The position numbers and the translations under genes are program-made. A stretch of DNA of 64,000 nucleotides from contig NZ_JAODNK010000025.1 in assembly GCF_025465275.1 (NCBI RefSeq), positions 107,919-171,918 on the forward strand, given 5' to 3'. Below the pieces are notes generated by a model. It was not told the DNA's origin and did no database searches. It saw nothing but the letters and a program-made list of their open reading frames with translations. Positions 55,803-63,975 of the stretch are shown piece after piece. This stretch comes from Nocardia sp. GTDB lineage: Bacteria > Actinomycetota > Actinomycetes > Mycobacteriales > Mycobacteriaceae. How positions within the stretch are numbered: position 1 is the stretch's first letter; the number at the start of each line of letters is the position of its first letter.

Positions 55803-56414
55803 TCACAACGGCGGCACGATATTCGGTCGCATGGTGCGCGGGTCGCCGGCGTCGTGTGCCTGCCACCACCGCACACCGCCCGCGATGAAGTCGGGCAACG
55901 GAATCTCCGCACCCTTCTTGTCCTGCACGGTGATGCCCTCGAACCACACCCGAACGTCGAGTTCGCGTGGGTCCACGCCCTCTTCCTGCGAGATTTCCAG
56001 CATGTGTGCCGCGGGCCGATCGTTCAGCACGGTGTCGAAGCTGAGCAGTTTTCGCCACTGCGTCCAGGCATTGTCGTCCAGGTCGAAAAATTCCCAGCCG
56101 TGCAAACCGCCGCCGCCGAAGCTGTTGACAGCGTCGTGCAGCCCGTCCAGTTCGAGCGGCAGTACCACCGGGTCGAGGTCGTCCCAGCGTTGGCGGCGCA
56201 GCGAGGCGGCGACGCGACTGATCCCGGTGAGGGACAGGTATACGTCACAGTCTCCCGGCGGTGGCCCGTCCGCAGGAAGTGTCAGGACGTCGAGTTCCAG
56301 CCGAAACTTTCCGGCCGCCGCGTCGACGTCGATCCCGAGGCATGTCGCCTCGGACAGTGCGGTGTTGAGTCCGGTGATGTCCAGTCCGTCGAGTAGCCCC
56401 CTGCTCACAGTCAT
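55803..56414 (-). CDS. Unrecognised 203-residue acidic protein
   Basis: A soluble acidic protein, rich in Asp and Leu, without signal peptide or membrane span. Features include LGIDVDAAAGKFRLELDVLTLP, a DLDPVVLPLELDGLHDAVNSF stretch and a C-terminal GGVRWWQAHDAG. No known domain is recognised. It is a stand-alone minus-strand gene between sodA and a divergent rhodanese gene. Confidence 0.65.
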   Translation of the reverse strand: MTVSRGLLDGLDITGLNTALSEATCLGIDVDAAAGKFRLELDVLTLPADGPPPGDCDVYLSLTGISRVAASLRRQRWDDLDPVVLPLELDGLHDAVNSFGGGGLHGWEFFDLDDNAWTQWRKLLSFDTVLNDRPAAHMLEISQEEGVDPRELDVRVWFEGITVQDKKGAEIPLPDFIAGGVRWWQAHDAGDPRTMRPNIVPPL

Positions 56415-56614
56415 AGCGCCAGGCTACCGATCTTGCCTGGCTGGGCCTAGGAATTCCGTTTTTATGTATGTATGTCGTTTTTTTCGGATGCGAACGGAAC
56501 CGATCCCCGACCGGGGCCGTCCTACTAGATGTCGGGTCGGCCGCTCCGAGGCGTGGAGGGGACATTTCGGATCGGTTGACCGGACTTTTCGGGTCTTTCC
56601 GTCACTTCTCAACC
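56415..56614. other. Divergent intergenic region
   Basis: Part of a 368-base gap with AT-rich runs (TTTTTATGTATGTATGTCG near 56460). No gene is seen. It borders the DnaA-box cluster at 56615. Confidence 0.45.
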
Positions 56615-56644
56615 TGTGGATCAGGTTGTGGATTATGTGGATAA
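56615..56644. promoter_or_regulatory. Cluster of three DnaA-box-like sites
   Basis: TGTGGATCA (56615-56623), TGTGGATTA (56627-56635) and TGTGGATAA (56636-56644). The last matches the E. coli consensus TTATCCACA exactly; the others differ by one base. All face the same way, in a 368-base gap without genes. This is not the usual oriC context (no dnaA or dnaN here). Confidence 0.6.
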
Positions 56645-56782
56645 CTACATCGAGCCCCGGCGTAGGACCCCTGCTTCGGGGAGCTTGACCGGGTACCTTC
56701 CGGCAGAACGAACCGCCCGTTCCGGACGCTTCGCCGGGACAGAACTCCACGGCCTTTCGGCGCCCGTGGCAGGATCGAAACC

Positions 56783-57154
56783 GTGAGCAGTTCCGATGTC
56801 CCCTCGGTCCCCATCGACGCCGTGCCTGCGGAATTCGATGCTGCCGAGCCGTGGGCGCCCGGCACACCCGCTCCCGCCCTGCTCCTGGACGTCCGCGAGG
56901 ACGACGAGTGGGTGCTCGGGCACGCGCCCGGCGCCCTGCACATCCCCATGGTCGATGTGCCCGCCCGCATCGACGAATTGGATTACGACGCCGAGATATA
57001 CGTGGTCTGCCGGCAGGGCGGCCGCTCGCTCCCGGTGGTGCAGTACCTGACGCATGTCGGTTTCGACGCTTTCAGTGTCACCGGTGGCATGGTGGCGTGG
57101 CAGCTTGCCGGACGACCGCTCACCGGCGACGGTGACGAAGCGAAGATCTACTAG
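56783..57154 (+). CDS. Rhodanese-like sulphurtransferase
   Basis: A 123-residue single rhodanese domain from GTG 56783. The active-site loop CRQGGRS has the catalytic Cys. LLDVREDDEWVLGHAPGALHIPM and VTGGMVAWQLAG are the family flanks. It transfers sulphane sulphur; the acceptor is unknown. Followed by the DUF4328 gene after 23 bases. Confidence 0.93.
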   Translation: MSSSDVPSVPIDAVPAEFDAAEPWAPGTPAPALLLDVREDDEWVLGHAPGALHIPMVDVPARIDELDYDAEIYVVCRQGGRSLPVVQYLTHVGFDAFSVTGGMVAWQLAGRPLTGDGDEAKIY

Positions 57155-57177
57155 CGACGATCGACCAGCGCAGAAGG

Positions 57178-58305
57178 ATGGAGCGAATGAACGGGGGACA
57201 CGTGGCAGATCCGCGATCCGCGGTCGTACAGCCGTGCGCCCGCTGCGGCGCCCGCTGGGCCGTGCAGGGCAAACCGCTGCACTGGTGCCCGCGCTGCCAC
57301 GGCGTACTGCTCTCACCCGCGGCGGTGGACGCGCCCGCCACTCGCCGCAACTACCGCTGGGTGGCGCGCCCGCCAGGCCGCACCGCCCATCCGGCGCAGC
57401 CGTCCCGGCGGCCGGTCGCGCCGGAGACGCCGCGCTACACGCAGATGCCGCGCTGGGGCCTGCGGGATCTGCCGCCGCAGGAAGCGGTGGTGCCGCGCAC
57501 TCGCTTCGAGGCCCTGATCGCCCGCTTGCCGCTGCTGCTCGCCATCACCGCCATCCTCTACGGGGTGGCCGTGCTCGCCGAGCTCGGCCGCTACGGGATT
57601 CTGCTGCGCAATCGCACCCGCCTGATCCAGCCCGCCCTGCTGTGGATATCCGATGGGGCGGTGACGGTTTCCTCGATCGCGGCCGGGCTGGCCGCACTGG
57701 TGACGGCGGTCGCCCTGGTCGGCTGGCTGGCACAGACCCGGCGCACCGCGTATGCCGGTGTGGGACGCCAGGATCCGCGTCCGCGCTTTGAACTGTTCCT
57801 CGGCTGCCTGGTCCCCGTCGTGAATCTGGTGTGGCCCGGGGTGTTCCTCACCGAGGCCGTGCGCGAGGGTGACAACGATCCGCGACTGCTGCGCGCCGTC
57901 CGCTTCTGGTGGGCCGCCTGGGTTTTCAACGGTGTGCTGGTGACCGTTGCCGTGTTGTACCGGTTGACGAGTTCGCTGCAGGCCCGCGCCGACGGCGTGA
58001 TGGTCACCGTGTGGGCCGATCTGGTCGCGGTCGGCGTCGCGGTGCTGACGCTGTGGCTGGTGCGCGCCTTCGCCGGTGTGGACTTGCGCGGGCGTCCCGC
58101 GACCCTCAAGCGCTGGCTGCCCGCCACCACCCCGGCCACGCCGGTCATCGAACCGGTGCACCCGGTCGGGGCCGAGGGCGCCGGGCGGCGCGCGCCGAAC
58201 GACGCAGTCGGGAATGATGAGGCGACCGTTCAGAATCCGGAGACCGCGACCGCGGCCGCCGACGGGGCGCCGGAACCCGAGCACGAGGAGGTATTGGCGA
58301 AGTGA
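57178..58305 (+). CDS. DUF4328 membrane protein with N-terminal zinc ribbon
   Basis: A 375-residue protein. Two CxxC pairs (PCARCGARW and HWCPRCHG) form a small zinc ribbon at about 20-41. A Pro/Arg-rich linker is followed by about six hydrophobic spans with the DUF4328 pattern (FLGCLVPVVNLVWPGVFLTEAVRE, RFWWAAWVFNG). An acidic Ala/Glu-rich tail closes the protein. The function is unknown. Coupled to glpQ by a GTGA overlap. An internal ATG at 57187 is an alternative start. Confidence 0.85.
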   Translation: MERMNGGHVADPRSAVVQPCARCGARWAVQGKPLHWCPRCHGVLLSPAAVDAPATRRNYRWVARPPGRTAHPAQPSRRPVAPETPRYTQMPRWGLRDLPPQEAVVPRTRFEALIARLPLLLAITAILYGVAVLAELGRYGILLRNRTRLIQPALLWISDGAVTVSSIAAGLAALVTAVALVGWLAQTRRTAYAGVGRQDPRPRFELFLGCLVPVVNLVWPGVFLTEAVREGDNDPRLLRAVRFWWAAWVFNGVLVTVAVLYRLTSSLQARADGVMVTVWADLVAVGVAVLTLWLVRAFAGVDLRGRPATLKRWLPATTPATPVIEPVHPVGAEGAGRRAPNDAVGNDEATVQNPETATAAADGAPEPEHEEVLAK

Positions 58306-59069
58306 GCCCGGCCAATCGCGCACCGTTCGTGGTAGCGCACCGGGGGGCGTCGGCAGCGCGACCCGAACACACCCTCGCCGCATACGAACTCGCGTTGCAG
58401 GAGGGTGCCGACGGCGTCGAATGCGATGTGCGCCTGACCAAGGACGGGCAGCTGGTCTGCGTGCACGACCGCACCGTGGACCGCACCTCGAACGGTGTGG
58501 GCGCGGTCAGCGAGATGACCCTCGAGGAACTGAAGGCCCTGGATTTCGGCACGGACGGGGAACCGGCCTCGGTGCTCACCCTGGCCGAACTGATCGAACT
58601 GGTGCTGGACTGGAAGAGCCGTCCCACCAAGCTTTTCATCGAGACCAAGCATCCGGTCCGCTTCGGCGCCCTCGTGGAGACCACCCTCCTGAGTGAGCTG
58701 CAGCGCTACGGCATCGCCGCTCCGGCCTCCGCCGATCACTCACGCGCCGTGGTGATCTCCTTCGCTGCGACCGCGGTCTGGCGCATTCGCCGCGCCGCGC
58801 CGCTGCTCCCCACCGTCCTGCTGGGCGAGTCCTCCCTCTACCTCTCCGGTGGCGCGGCAACCACCGTGGGCGCCACCGCAATCGGCCCCTCCGTGCGTAC
58901 CCTGCGCGAACACCCGGACCTGGTCGACAAGGCCGCCGCCGCGGGCCGCGCCACCTACGTCTGGACCGTCGACGATCCCGAGGACGTCCGCCTTTGCGCC
59001 GACCTCGGCGTCAGCTGGGTCGCCACCAACCACCCGGGCCGCACGAAGGACCTGCTCCCGGCCGCGTAG
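58302..59069 (+). CDS. glpQ: Glycerophosphodiester phosphodiesterase
   Basis: A 255-residue enzyme splitting glycerophosphodiesters to glycerol-3-phosphate and an alcohol. VAHRGASAARPEHTLAAY has the HRG catalytic His and Arg. The metal ligands are in GVECDVRLTKDGQLVCVHD (E, D and H). VWTVDDPEDVRLCADLGVSWVATNHPG is the family C-terminus. No signal peptide, so the enzyme is cytosolic. GTG start within the DUF4328 stop. Confidence 0.94.
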   Translation: MSPANRAPFVVAHRGASAARPEHTLAAYELALQEGADGVECDVRLTKDGQLVCVHDRTVDRTSNGVGAVSEMTLEELKALDFGTDGEPASVLTLAELIELVLDWKSRPTKLFIETKHPVRFGALVETTLLSELQRYGIAAPASADHSRAVVISFAATAVWRIRRAAPLLPTVLLGESSLYLSGGAATTVGATAIGPSVRTLREHPDLVDKAAAAGRATYVWTVDDPEDVRLCADLGVSWVATNHPGRTKDLLPAA

Positions 59070-59120
59070 GTCCCGCCGCTCAGCCACCTGATTCCGACCC
59101 TGTGACACACAGCGATTCGC

Positions 59121-59251
59121 CCCAAGTTCGGGGCCCGCCCGGTTCTGGACTGAGTGGAGCGGGGGAGCGAAGCGGAGGAGCGGAGGGAGGGAAGAACCGG
59201 GTAACAGGGCCCCGAACCCGCCGGAGCGAAGCGGAGGCAAATAGATACAGT
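59121..59251 (+). repeat. Hairpin repeat element, copy B
   Basis: Runs from CCCAAGTTCGGGGCCCGCCC to AATAGATACAGT. Outer arms are GTTCGGGGCCC (59126-59136) and GGGCCCCGAAC (59207-59217); inner arms are CCCGGTTCT (59138-59146) and AGAACCGGG (59193-59201). Relative to copy A, base pair six of the outer stem is G-C in place of T-A. It ends 13 bases before ATG 59265, so the TACAGT end may be the -10 box of a leaderless mRNA. Confidence 0.9.
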
Positions 59252-59264
59252 AGTTTTGCCAGCT

Positions 59265-60179
59265 ATGGGTAAGAGCAAGCGCAACAGTCCCAAGCCGGAC
59301 AGCAACCGGGCGGAGAAGCTGGCCGCGCGCCGGGCCGAGCAGGAGCAGGCGTCGCAGACGATTACGCGGCCGTTCGAGGGTCTGGCTGCCGAATGTGATC
59401 TAGTCGCGCTACGGGAGTTCGTGCCGTCGGCGACTGCCACGCTGAAGTTGTCGCCGAGCATCGCCGCCGAGCGCGAGGTCGTCCTCTCGACGGTGCTGCC
59501 GGGTGCGGTGGCCGCGCTGGTGCGGGCCGGCGAGGAGCCGATCGGTTTCGTCGGCACGCAGGTGCAGTTCCAGTCGGGCAATCCGGCCGCCGATCTCGCG
59601 ACCGCGATTCTCTGGACGCAGTCGGCGGAGCCGGGCGAATCCCTCGCCGCCGCGAGTGTCGAAGGCGCGCCGAGCCTTTCGGACGTGCTCGACAATGCGG
59701 CCCTGGATCTGACCGTGCATCAGGACTTCAACTGGTGGGTGCCCGAGGGCGTCACCCCCGACAAGCAGGTGGCAGCGACCATCGAGCAGGCCAATCTGGC
59801 CATCATGCCGTCGGCCCGCCTGAATCTGGGCGCGGATGCCATCGGCGCGGCTTGGTGGGTGGATGCCGGCGAGAAGGCGCATCTGCGCTGGGTGCGCCCG
59901 GAGGACGAGGACCAGCTCATGCTGGCGCTGGCGCGGTTGCACGCGGCCGGTGAACTGCACCTGGGTGAGGGTTCGCGGTTCGCGGGCTCGTTCCGCACCC
60001 ACGGCCTGCTGGTGCCGGTCTTCGACCTCGATCCCGAGCAGCACGCGGTCGAATGGGAGCCGGCGGCAAAGGAATTCGGCGCTCGTCTGGCGGCCGCCCT
60101 GAAGAACGACGAGCCGATGAGCTCGGAGGAGCGGCGTTCGCGCGACGGCCTGCGTTCGCGTCAGGTCACGCTGCGCTGA
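59265..60179 (+). CDS. DUF5926-family protein
   Basis: A 304-residue soluble protein from ATG 59265. The N-terminus is basic (MGKSKRNSPKPDSNRAEKLAARRAEQEQ), followed by the DUF5926 body: RPFEGLAAECDLVALREFVPSATA, GFVGTQVQFQSGNPAADLATAILW, FNWWVPEGV, and RTHGLLVPVFDLDP. Proteins of this family are conserved in actinobacteria and usually uncharacterised. No ribosome site is visible. The hairpin repeat copy B is directly upstream. Confidence 0.85.
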   Translation: MGKSKRNSPKPDSNRAEKLAARRAEQEQASQTITRPFEGLAAECDLVALREFVPSATATLKLSPSIAAEREVVLSTVLPGAVAALVRAGEEPIGFVGTQVQFQSGNPAADLATAILWTQSAEPGESLAAASVEGAPSLSDVLDNAALDLTVHQDFNWWVPEGVTPDKQVAATIEQANLAIMPSARLNLGADAIGAAWWVDAGEKAHLRWVRPEDEDQLMLALARLHAAGELHLGEGSRFAGSFRTHGLLVPVFDLDPEQHAVEWEPAAKEFGARLAAALKNDEPMSSEERRSRDGLRSRQVTLR

Positions 60180-60277
60180 TCTCGCGGTGAACGGGTCGTT
60201 TGCTGCGGGTTTCTCCTCCGGCGAACGGCCCGAAGTCTTTTCGCGGTAGCGCAGAGCCTTTTCGGTAGCTCAGCAAA

Positions 60278-60308
60278 AAGGCCCGGTCCTGCGTATGGAC
60301 CGGGCCTT
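60278..60308. terminator. Bidirectional terminator between DUF5926 and ferritin genes
   Basis: Twelve-base arms AAGGCCCGGTCC (60278-60289) and GGACCGGGCCTT (60297-60308), preceded by A5, so the minus-strand transcript has a U-run after the stem. It separates convergent genes. Confidence 0.9.
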
Positions 60309-60323
60309 GTCGTCAAGCCGGAA

Positions 60324-60872
60324 TTACAGCGCGCCACCGGCGGTGTGCGGCGAGCCCGAAGCATCCTTCGGAGAACTCATTTCGCGGGAAACGAAATTCT
60401 CCAGATCGAACATATTGGCGCTGGCCCGCTCGGCGACGGTGAGGAGGGTCTTCATGGTCGCGACCTCCTCGACCTGCTCCTTGAGGAACCACTGCATGAA
60501 CTGCTCGCCCTGGTAGTCGCTCTCTTCGCGGGCGGTCTTGGCGAGCGCCACGATCTGCTCGGTGACCGCCTGCTCCTGCGTCAGGGCCAGGCCGATGGGC
60601 TCACGGGCATTCTCGAATTGCGATTTGGCGGGATCGACGTTCGCCACCTCGACGATGAAGTCCTGGTCGAGCAGGTACTGCGCGATCATCAGCGCGTGAT
60701 TGCGCTCTTCGACGGCCTGCTTGTAGAAATACTTGGCCAGGACCGGCAGATCAGCGTGATCGAACCACAATGCAATGGCCACATACTGGTGCTCGGCATT
60801 GAATTCGTTGCGAATCTGATCCTGCAGCAGGGCGTGGAACTTGCTGCTCTTGGTTTGGGTTCGGCTGGACAT
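60324..60872 (-). CDS. bfrB: Ferritin (BfrB type)
   Basis: A 182-residue ferritin from ATG 60872, four helices. Ferroxidase residues are present: Glu in RNEFNAEHQYVAIALWF, EERNHALMI with its His, and later Glu in EQVTEQIVALAKTAREESDYQGEQFMQWFLKEQVEEVATM. The C-terminal tail (SPKDASGSPHTAGG) resembles that of mycobacterial BfrB. It stores iron as ferrihydrite. An IdeR-like box and 15-base direct repeats lie upstream. Confidence 0.93.
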   Translation of the reverse strand: MSSRTQTKSSKFHALLQDQIRNEFNAEHQYVAIALWFDHADLPVLAKYFYKQAVEERNHALMIAQYLLDQDFIVEVANVDPAKSQFENAREPIGLALTQEQAVTEQIVALAKTAREESDYQGEQFMQWFLKEQVEEVATMKTLLTVAERASANMFDLENFVSREMSSPKDASGSPHTAGGAL

Positions 60873-60911
60873 GGGCAAGACATTAGCCCTGGTCAGAACG
60901 CGTGTCATCCA

Positions 60912-60958
60912 AGTGCAACCTTATTGAGTGCAGCCTTATTGAGGCAAGTATTGCCTAA
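60912..60958 (-). promoter_or_regulatory. Ferritin promoter region: direct repeats and IdeR-like box
   Basis: AGTGCAACCTTATTGAG (60912-60928) and AGTGCAGCCTTATTGAG (60927-60943) are direct repeats with a 15-base period. An inverted repeat, on the minus strand TTAGGCAATACTTGCCTCAA (60939-60958), resembles the IdeR iron-box (TTAGGTTAG... type), matching about 14 of 18 palindrome positions. IdeR activates bfrB in mycobacteria when iron is plentiful. Confidence 0.65.
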
Positions 60959-60964
60959 TTTCCA

Positions 60965-62329
60965 TTAATTGCCGACGGTCGTGACCAGGTCCGCCGGGAT
61001 CGGTTTGTCGCTGGCCAATGCCTCGAAGAACTGGCTAGCCCGAGTCTTGTCCCAGAGCAATACATTGCCGCTGCCGTCCACATCCTCGAACCCGCCGACC
61101 GGCACCGTGGTTGCTATCGGATTGCCCGCCAGGGCCTTGCCGAGCAGCGCCAGATCCCAGACATGCGTGCCCTTGTCCACCTGCAATGCCTTCGTGGTGC
61201 CCTGCAGCAGTGGCCACACCCGGAACGGATTGAGCAGCGTGGCCGGACTCGACGCCTTCTTCAGCAGCGCACTGAGGAATTTCCGCTGGTTGAGCATGCG
61301 ATTGAGATCGGAAAGGGCGGTAGCGCGGCTGCGCACGAAACCGAGGGCCTGGGTGCCGTTGAGTTTCTGGCAGCCCGCGGGCAGGTCAACCCCGGCGAGC
61401 GGATCCTTCATGGGCTGGTCCAGGCACATATCGATACCGCCGACTGCATCGACGATGCTCGCGAATCCGCCGAAACCGACTTCCGCGTAATGGTCGATGT
61501 GCACACCGGTCGCGCCCTCCACGGTCTGCACCAGCAGCGGTGCGCCGCCGAAGGCGAAGGAAGCGTTGAGCTTGTCCTTGCCGTGGCCGGGAATGCTCAC
61601 ATAGGAGTCACGCGGCAGGCTGACCAGGGTCGGCTGACCGGACTTCGGCAGGTGCGCCAGCAGGATGGTGTCGGTGCGCGCGCTCCCGACCTCACCGCCG
61701 GTGGCCAACGACTGCTCCTGCTCCGGTGTGAGTCCGGTGCGACTGTCGGAGCCCACCAAAAGCCAATTCGTCCCGGGCGTGTCGCCGATCCGGCCGGAGT
61801 AGCCGGCGAGCGCGTCGACACGGTTCAGATTCTGCTCCACGTAGACCGCCGCGGCGATCGGCAGGAGCAGCAGAATCAGCAGCAGCGAGAGAATCCAGCG
61901 GAACCAGTGCCGTTTGCGTTTCGGCTTGGGCCCGCGCGGTGGGGGGTCGCCGCCGCCACGTTTGGTGGGCAGTGCGGGCGGCGGAGGTGGTGGTTGCTTC
62001 TCCCGGAAGGGCACCGGCTGCTGGGTAGGCGCATGGGACATGGGCGCGGCCTCGCGGTACCGATCGTATTGCGGCGGAGCGGGATTGCGCGGTGGTGGCG
62101 CCGGATTGCGCGGGGACGCTCCCTGATTCCGTTGCGGCGGAGGCTGATTGCGCGGCGGCGGCCCGCCAGGGTTTCGTGGCGGCGGATTGCGTGGATTGTT
62201 CACGATCGGTGGCGCCTCCGACCACGCCAGTGGCGGGGCGGGTTCATTGCGCCGAATGACCCGGGTGGGGTCCACACCGGGCCGTGGTGGCCCCTGGTGG
62301 GGGCGTTTGGGGTCATCGCCGTTCATCAT
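60965..62329 (-). CDS. LytR-CpsA-Psr (LCP) family cell-wall ligase
   Basis: A 454-residue protein attaching polymers such as arabinogalactan to peptidoglycan. The N-terminal cytoplasmic part (about 135 residues) is Pro/Arg/Asn-rich low complexity. A membrane span at about 143-165 precedes the LCP domain: NWLLVGSDSRTGL, SARTDTILLAHL, SLPRDSYVSIPG, KLNASFAFGGAPLL, FVRSRATALSDLNRMLNQRKF. Arg and Asp residues of these motifs bind the pyrophosphate of the donor. It lies upstream of the ferritin on the same strand but beyond a promoter region. Confidence 0.93.
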   Translation of the reverse strand: MMNGDDPKRPHQGPPRPGVDPTRVIRRNEPAPPLAWSEAPPIVNNPRNPPPRNPGGPPPRNQPPPQRNQGASPRNPAPPPRNPAPPQYDRYREAAPMSHAPTQQPVPFREKQPPPPPPALPTKRGGGDPPPRGPKPKRKRHWFRWILSLLLILLLLPIAAAVYVEQNLNRVDALAGYSGRIGDTPGTNWLLVGSDSRTGLTPEQEQSLATGGEVGSARTDTILLAHLPKSGQPTLVSLPRDSYVSIPGHGKDKLNASFAFGGAPLLVQTVEGATGVHIDHYAEVGFGGFASIVDAVGGIDMCLDQPMKDPLAGVDLPAGCQKLNGTQALGFVRSRATALSDLNRMLNQRKFLSALLKKASSPATLLNPFRVWPLLQGTTKALQVDKGTHVWDLALLGKALAGNPIATTVPVGGFEDVDGSGNVLLWDKTRASQFFEALASDKPIPADLVTTVGN

Positions 62330-62375
62330 CGAAAGACTACTGATTCAACCCGTCGCAGGGTTCATCTCGATCGCA

Positions 62376-63170
62376 TTACGGCAGCCAGGAGACGTGTCCA
62401 CGCAGCAGTGAGTACCCGAGATACGCGATCGTATCGATGAGCGCGTGCGCCAGCAGCAGTGGCGAGAGCCGGTTGGTGCGCTGCCAATAGCGCCCGAAAA
62501 TCAATCCCATCACCAGGTTTCCGATCCCGCCACCGATGCCCTGGTAAAGGTGATAGCTGCCGCGCAGCAGCGCCGACGCCAGCAGCGACCGGTCCTCGGA
62601 CCAGCCCAGCGCCCGCAGCCGAGTGATCAGATAGGCCACCACCAGCACCTCTTCGGCGGCCGAATTGGCCCACGCCGACAACACCAGAACCGGTAGCCGC
62701 CACCAGTGATCCAGTGATCCGGGCACGATGGTGACGCTTATCCCCAGGGCGTGCGCCACCAGATACAGGCAGAGCCCGGGTATTCCGATCACCGCTGCCA
62801 GGACCAGTCCCGGCAGCACATCCGATCGCCAGTGCAGGCGCGCCAGCCCGATCAGCTTCGGTCCGATTCCGCTGCGCCACAGCAGGTAGAGCCCGAGCGC
62901 CGCCCACCCGAGTAGTCGTGCCACGCTCAGCAATTGGAACAGCAGGTCGATGGTGGACTGCGCCGCCCGCGACGGATTCAGCGCCACGGTCTGCCCGCCC
63001 ACCCCGCCGGGCGACAGCGCACTCTCCAGCAGCGACAGGGCCGCGCTGGCTCCGCTCAATCCGAAGGTGATGACCAGCACCACCGCGATCTCCAGCCGGA
63101 TCGCCCGCCGCTCCTGTTCGGAATTGACGGGTGCGGGCCAGTGGGGGTCGGACGCGGCAGCCGAATTCAT
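62376..63170 (-). CDS. CPBP-family intramembrane metalloprotease
   Basis: A 264-residue membrane protein from ATG 63170, about eight spans. The CPBP (Abi) motif EExxxR-like is SAAEEVLVVAYLITRLR, a second motif near GSYHLYQGIGGGIGNLVMG (His in SYHLYQ), and LLLAHALIDT gives the third His. These are the zinc ligands of Rce1-type proteases. The substrate is unknown. It follows the DUF2470 gene by 34 bases on the same strand. Confidence 0.9.
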   Translation of the reverse strand: MNSAAASDPHWPAPVNSEQERRAIRLEIAVVLVITFGLSGASAALSLLESALSPGGVGGQTVALNPSRAAQSTIDLLFQLLSVARLLGWAALGLYLLWRSGIGPKLIGLARLHWRSDVLPGLVLAAVIGIPGLCLYLVAHALGISVTIVPGSLDHWWRLPVLVLSAWANSAAEEVLVVAYLITRLRALGWSEDRSLLASALLRGSYHLYQGIGGGIGNLVMGLIFGRYWQRTNRLSPLLLAHALIDTIAYLGYSLLRGHVSWLP

Positions 63171-63204
63171 GGACGCCAATCTATGTGCGCCGGCCGTAAT
63201 TTGA

Positions 63205-63975
63205 TCAGATGCGGTGAATGCCCTGTTCAAAGGGGTTGCCCGCCAATGCCTGTACCGCCCGGCTGAGCGATTCGACATCGTGCGCGGGGGCGGCGAAGGG
63301 GACGCGGATATCGTGGTCGGCCTCGACGGCTTCGACGCGGAGGGTGACGCCGTAGCGGTCGATGGCGAGCGGATGGATGAGCGCGCCGCGCCGCAGCTGG
63401 GCCGGGAGGTGCCGGGCCAGGCGGTCGATGACATCGGCGTGGTCGGCGTGCAGGTGCTGCAGCCAGGCGCCCTCCATGGCGCAGAACGGATCGGGCCGGG
63501 CCTGCCGGAGTTGTTCGCGGGATACCGAATCCGCGCCGGAAGTGTCGGCGACGACCGCGGAGTCCACGACCAGGCGCACCAGGGTCGAGGTGTAGCCGAT
63601 ATCGAGCAGGGCGGGGTGCGGGTGGTCCTCGGCGACGGCGGAGGCGAGGGCGCGCTGGGTATTGCCGGGTACGGCGTGCACCCAGCCGCGCAGCCACACC
63701 AGCGAGCGCACGGGTTCGCGCAGCGGCAGCGGGGCGTGGTCGGTGAGTTCCAGGACGGCGGGGGAGCCGGTGGCGCCGCAGCCTCCGACCAGGAGGGCGG
63801 CCACCGAGCTCGACGGCACCGCGATCACGGTGTCCCCGCACTGCCGCAGCAGGTGCACCGAGGTGGGGACCGGGTCGAGGCCGGGCAGGGCCAGCATGGC
63901 GCTCTCGGCGTGGGCGCACGCGCTGTGCACGCGTTCGGCGGTTTCGGGCGCGACGACCGGTGCCGTATGTGGCAT
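63205..63975 (-). CDS. DUF2470-domain protein, probably iron- or heme-linked
   Basis: A 256-residue protein from ATG 63975 with GGAGG five bases upstream. The N-terminal split-barrel half is followed by the DUF2470 C-terminal domain: AWLQHLHADHADVIDRLARHLPAQLRRGALIHPLAIDRYGVTLRVEAVEADHDIRVPFAAPAHDVESLSRAVQAL, with the HxDH His cluster typical of heme-utilisation proteins (HugZ type). The M. tuberculosis counterpart by context is Rv3839. The last bases of the window (TTAGGTAA at 63993-64000) look like half of an IdeR iron-box. Confidence 0.88.
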   Translation of the reverse strand: MPHTAPVVAPETAERVHSACAHAESAMLALPGLDPVPTSVHLLRQCGDTVIAVPSSSVAALLVGGCGATGSPAVLELTDHAPLPLREPVRSLVWLRGWVHAVPGNTQRALASAVAEDHPHPALLDIGYTSTLVRLVVDSAVVADTSGADSVSREQLRQARPDPFCAMEGAWLQHLHADHADVIDRLARHLPAQLRRGALIHPLAIDRYGVTLRVEAVEADHDIRVPFAAPAHDVESLSRAVQALAGNPFEQGIHRI

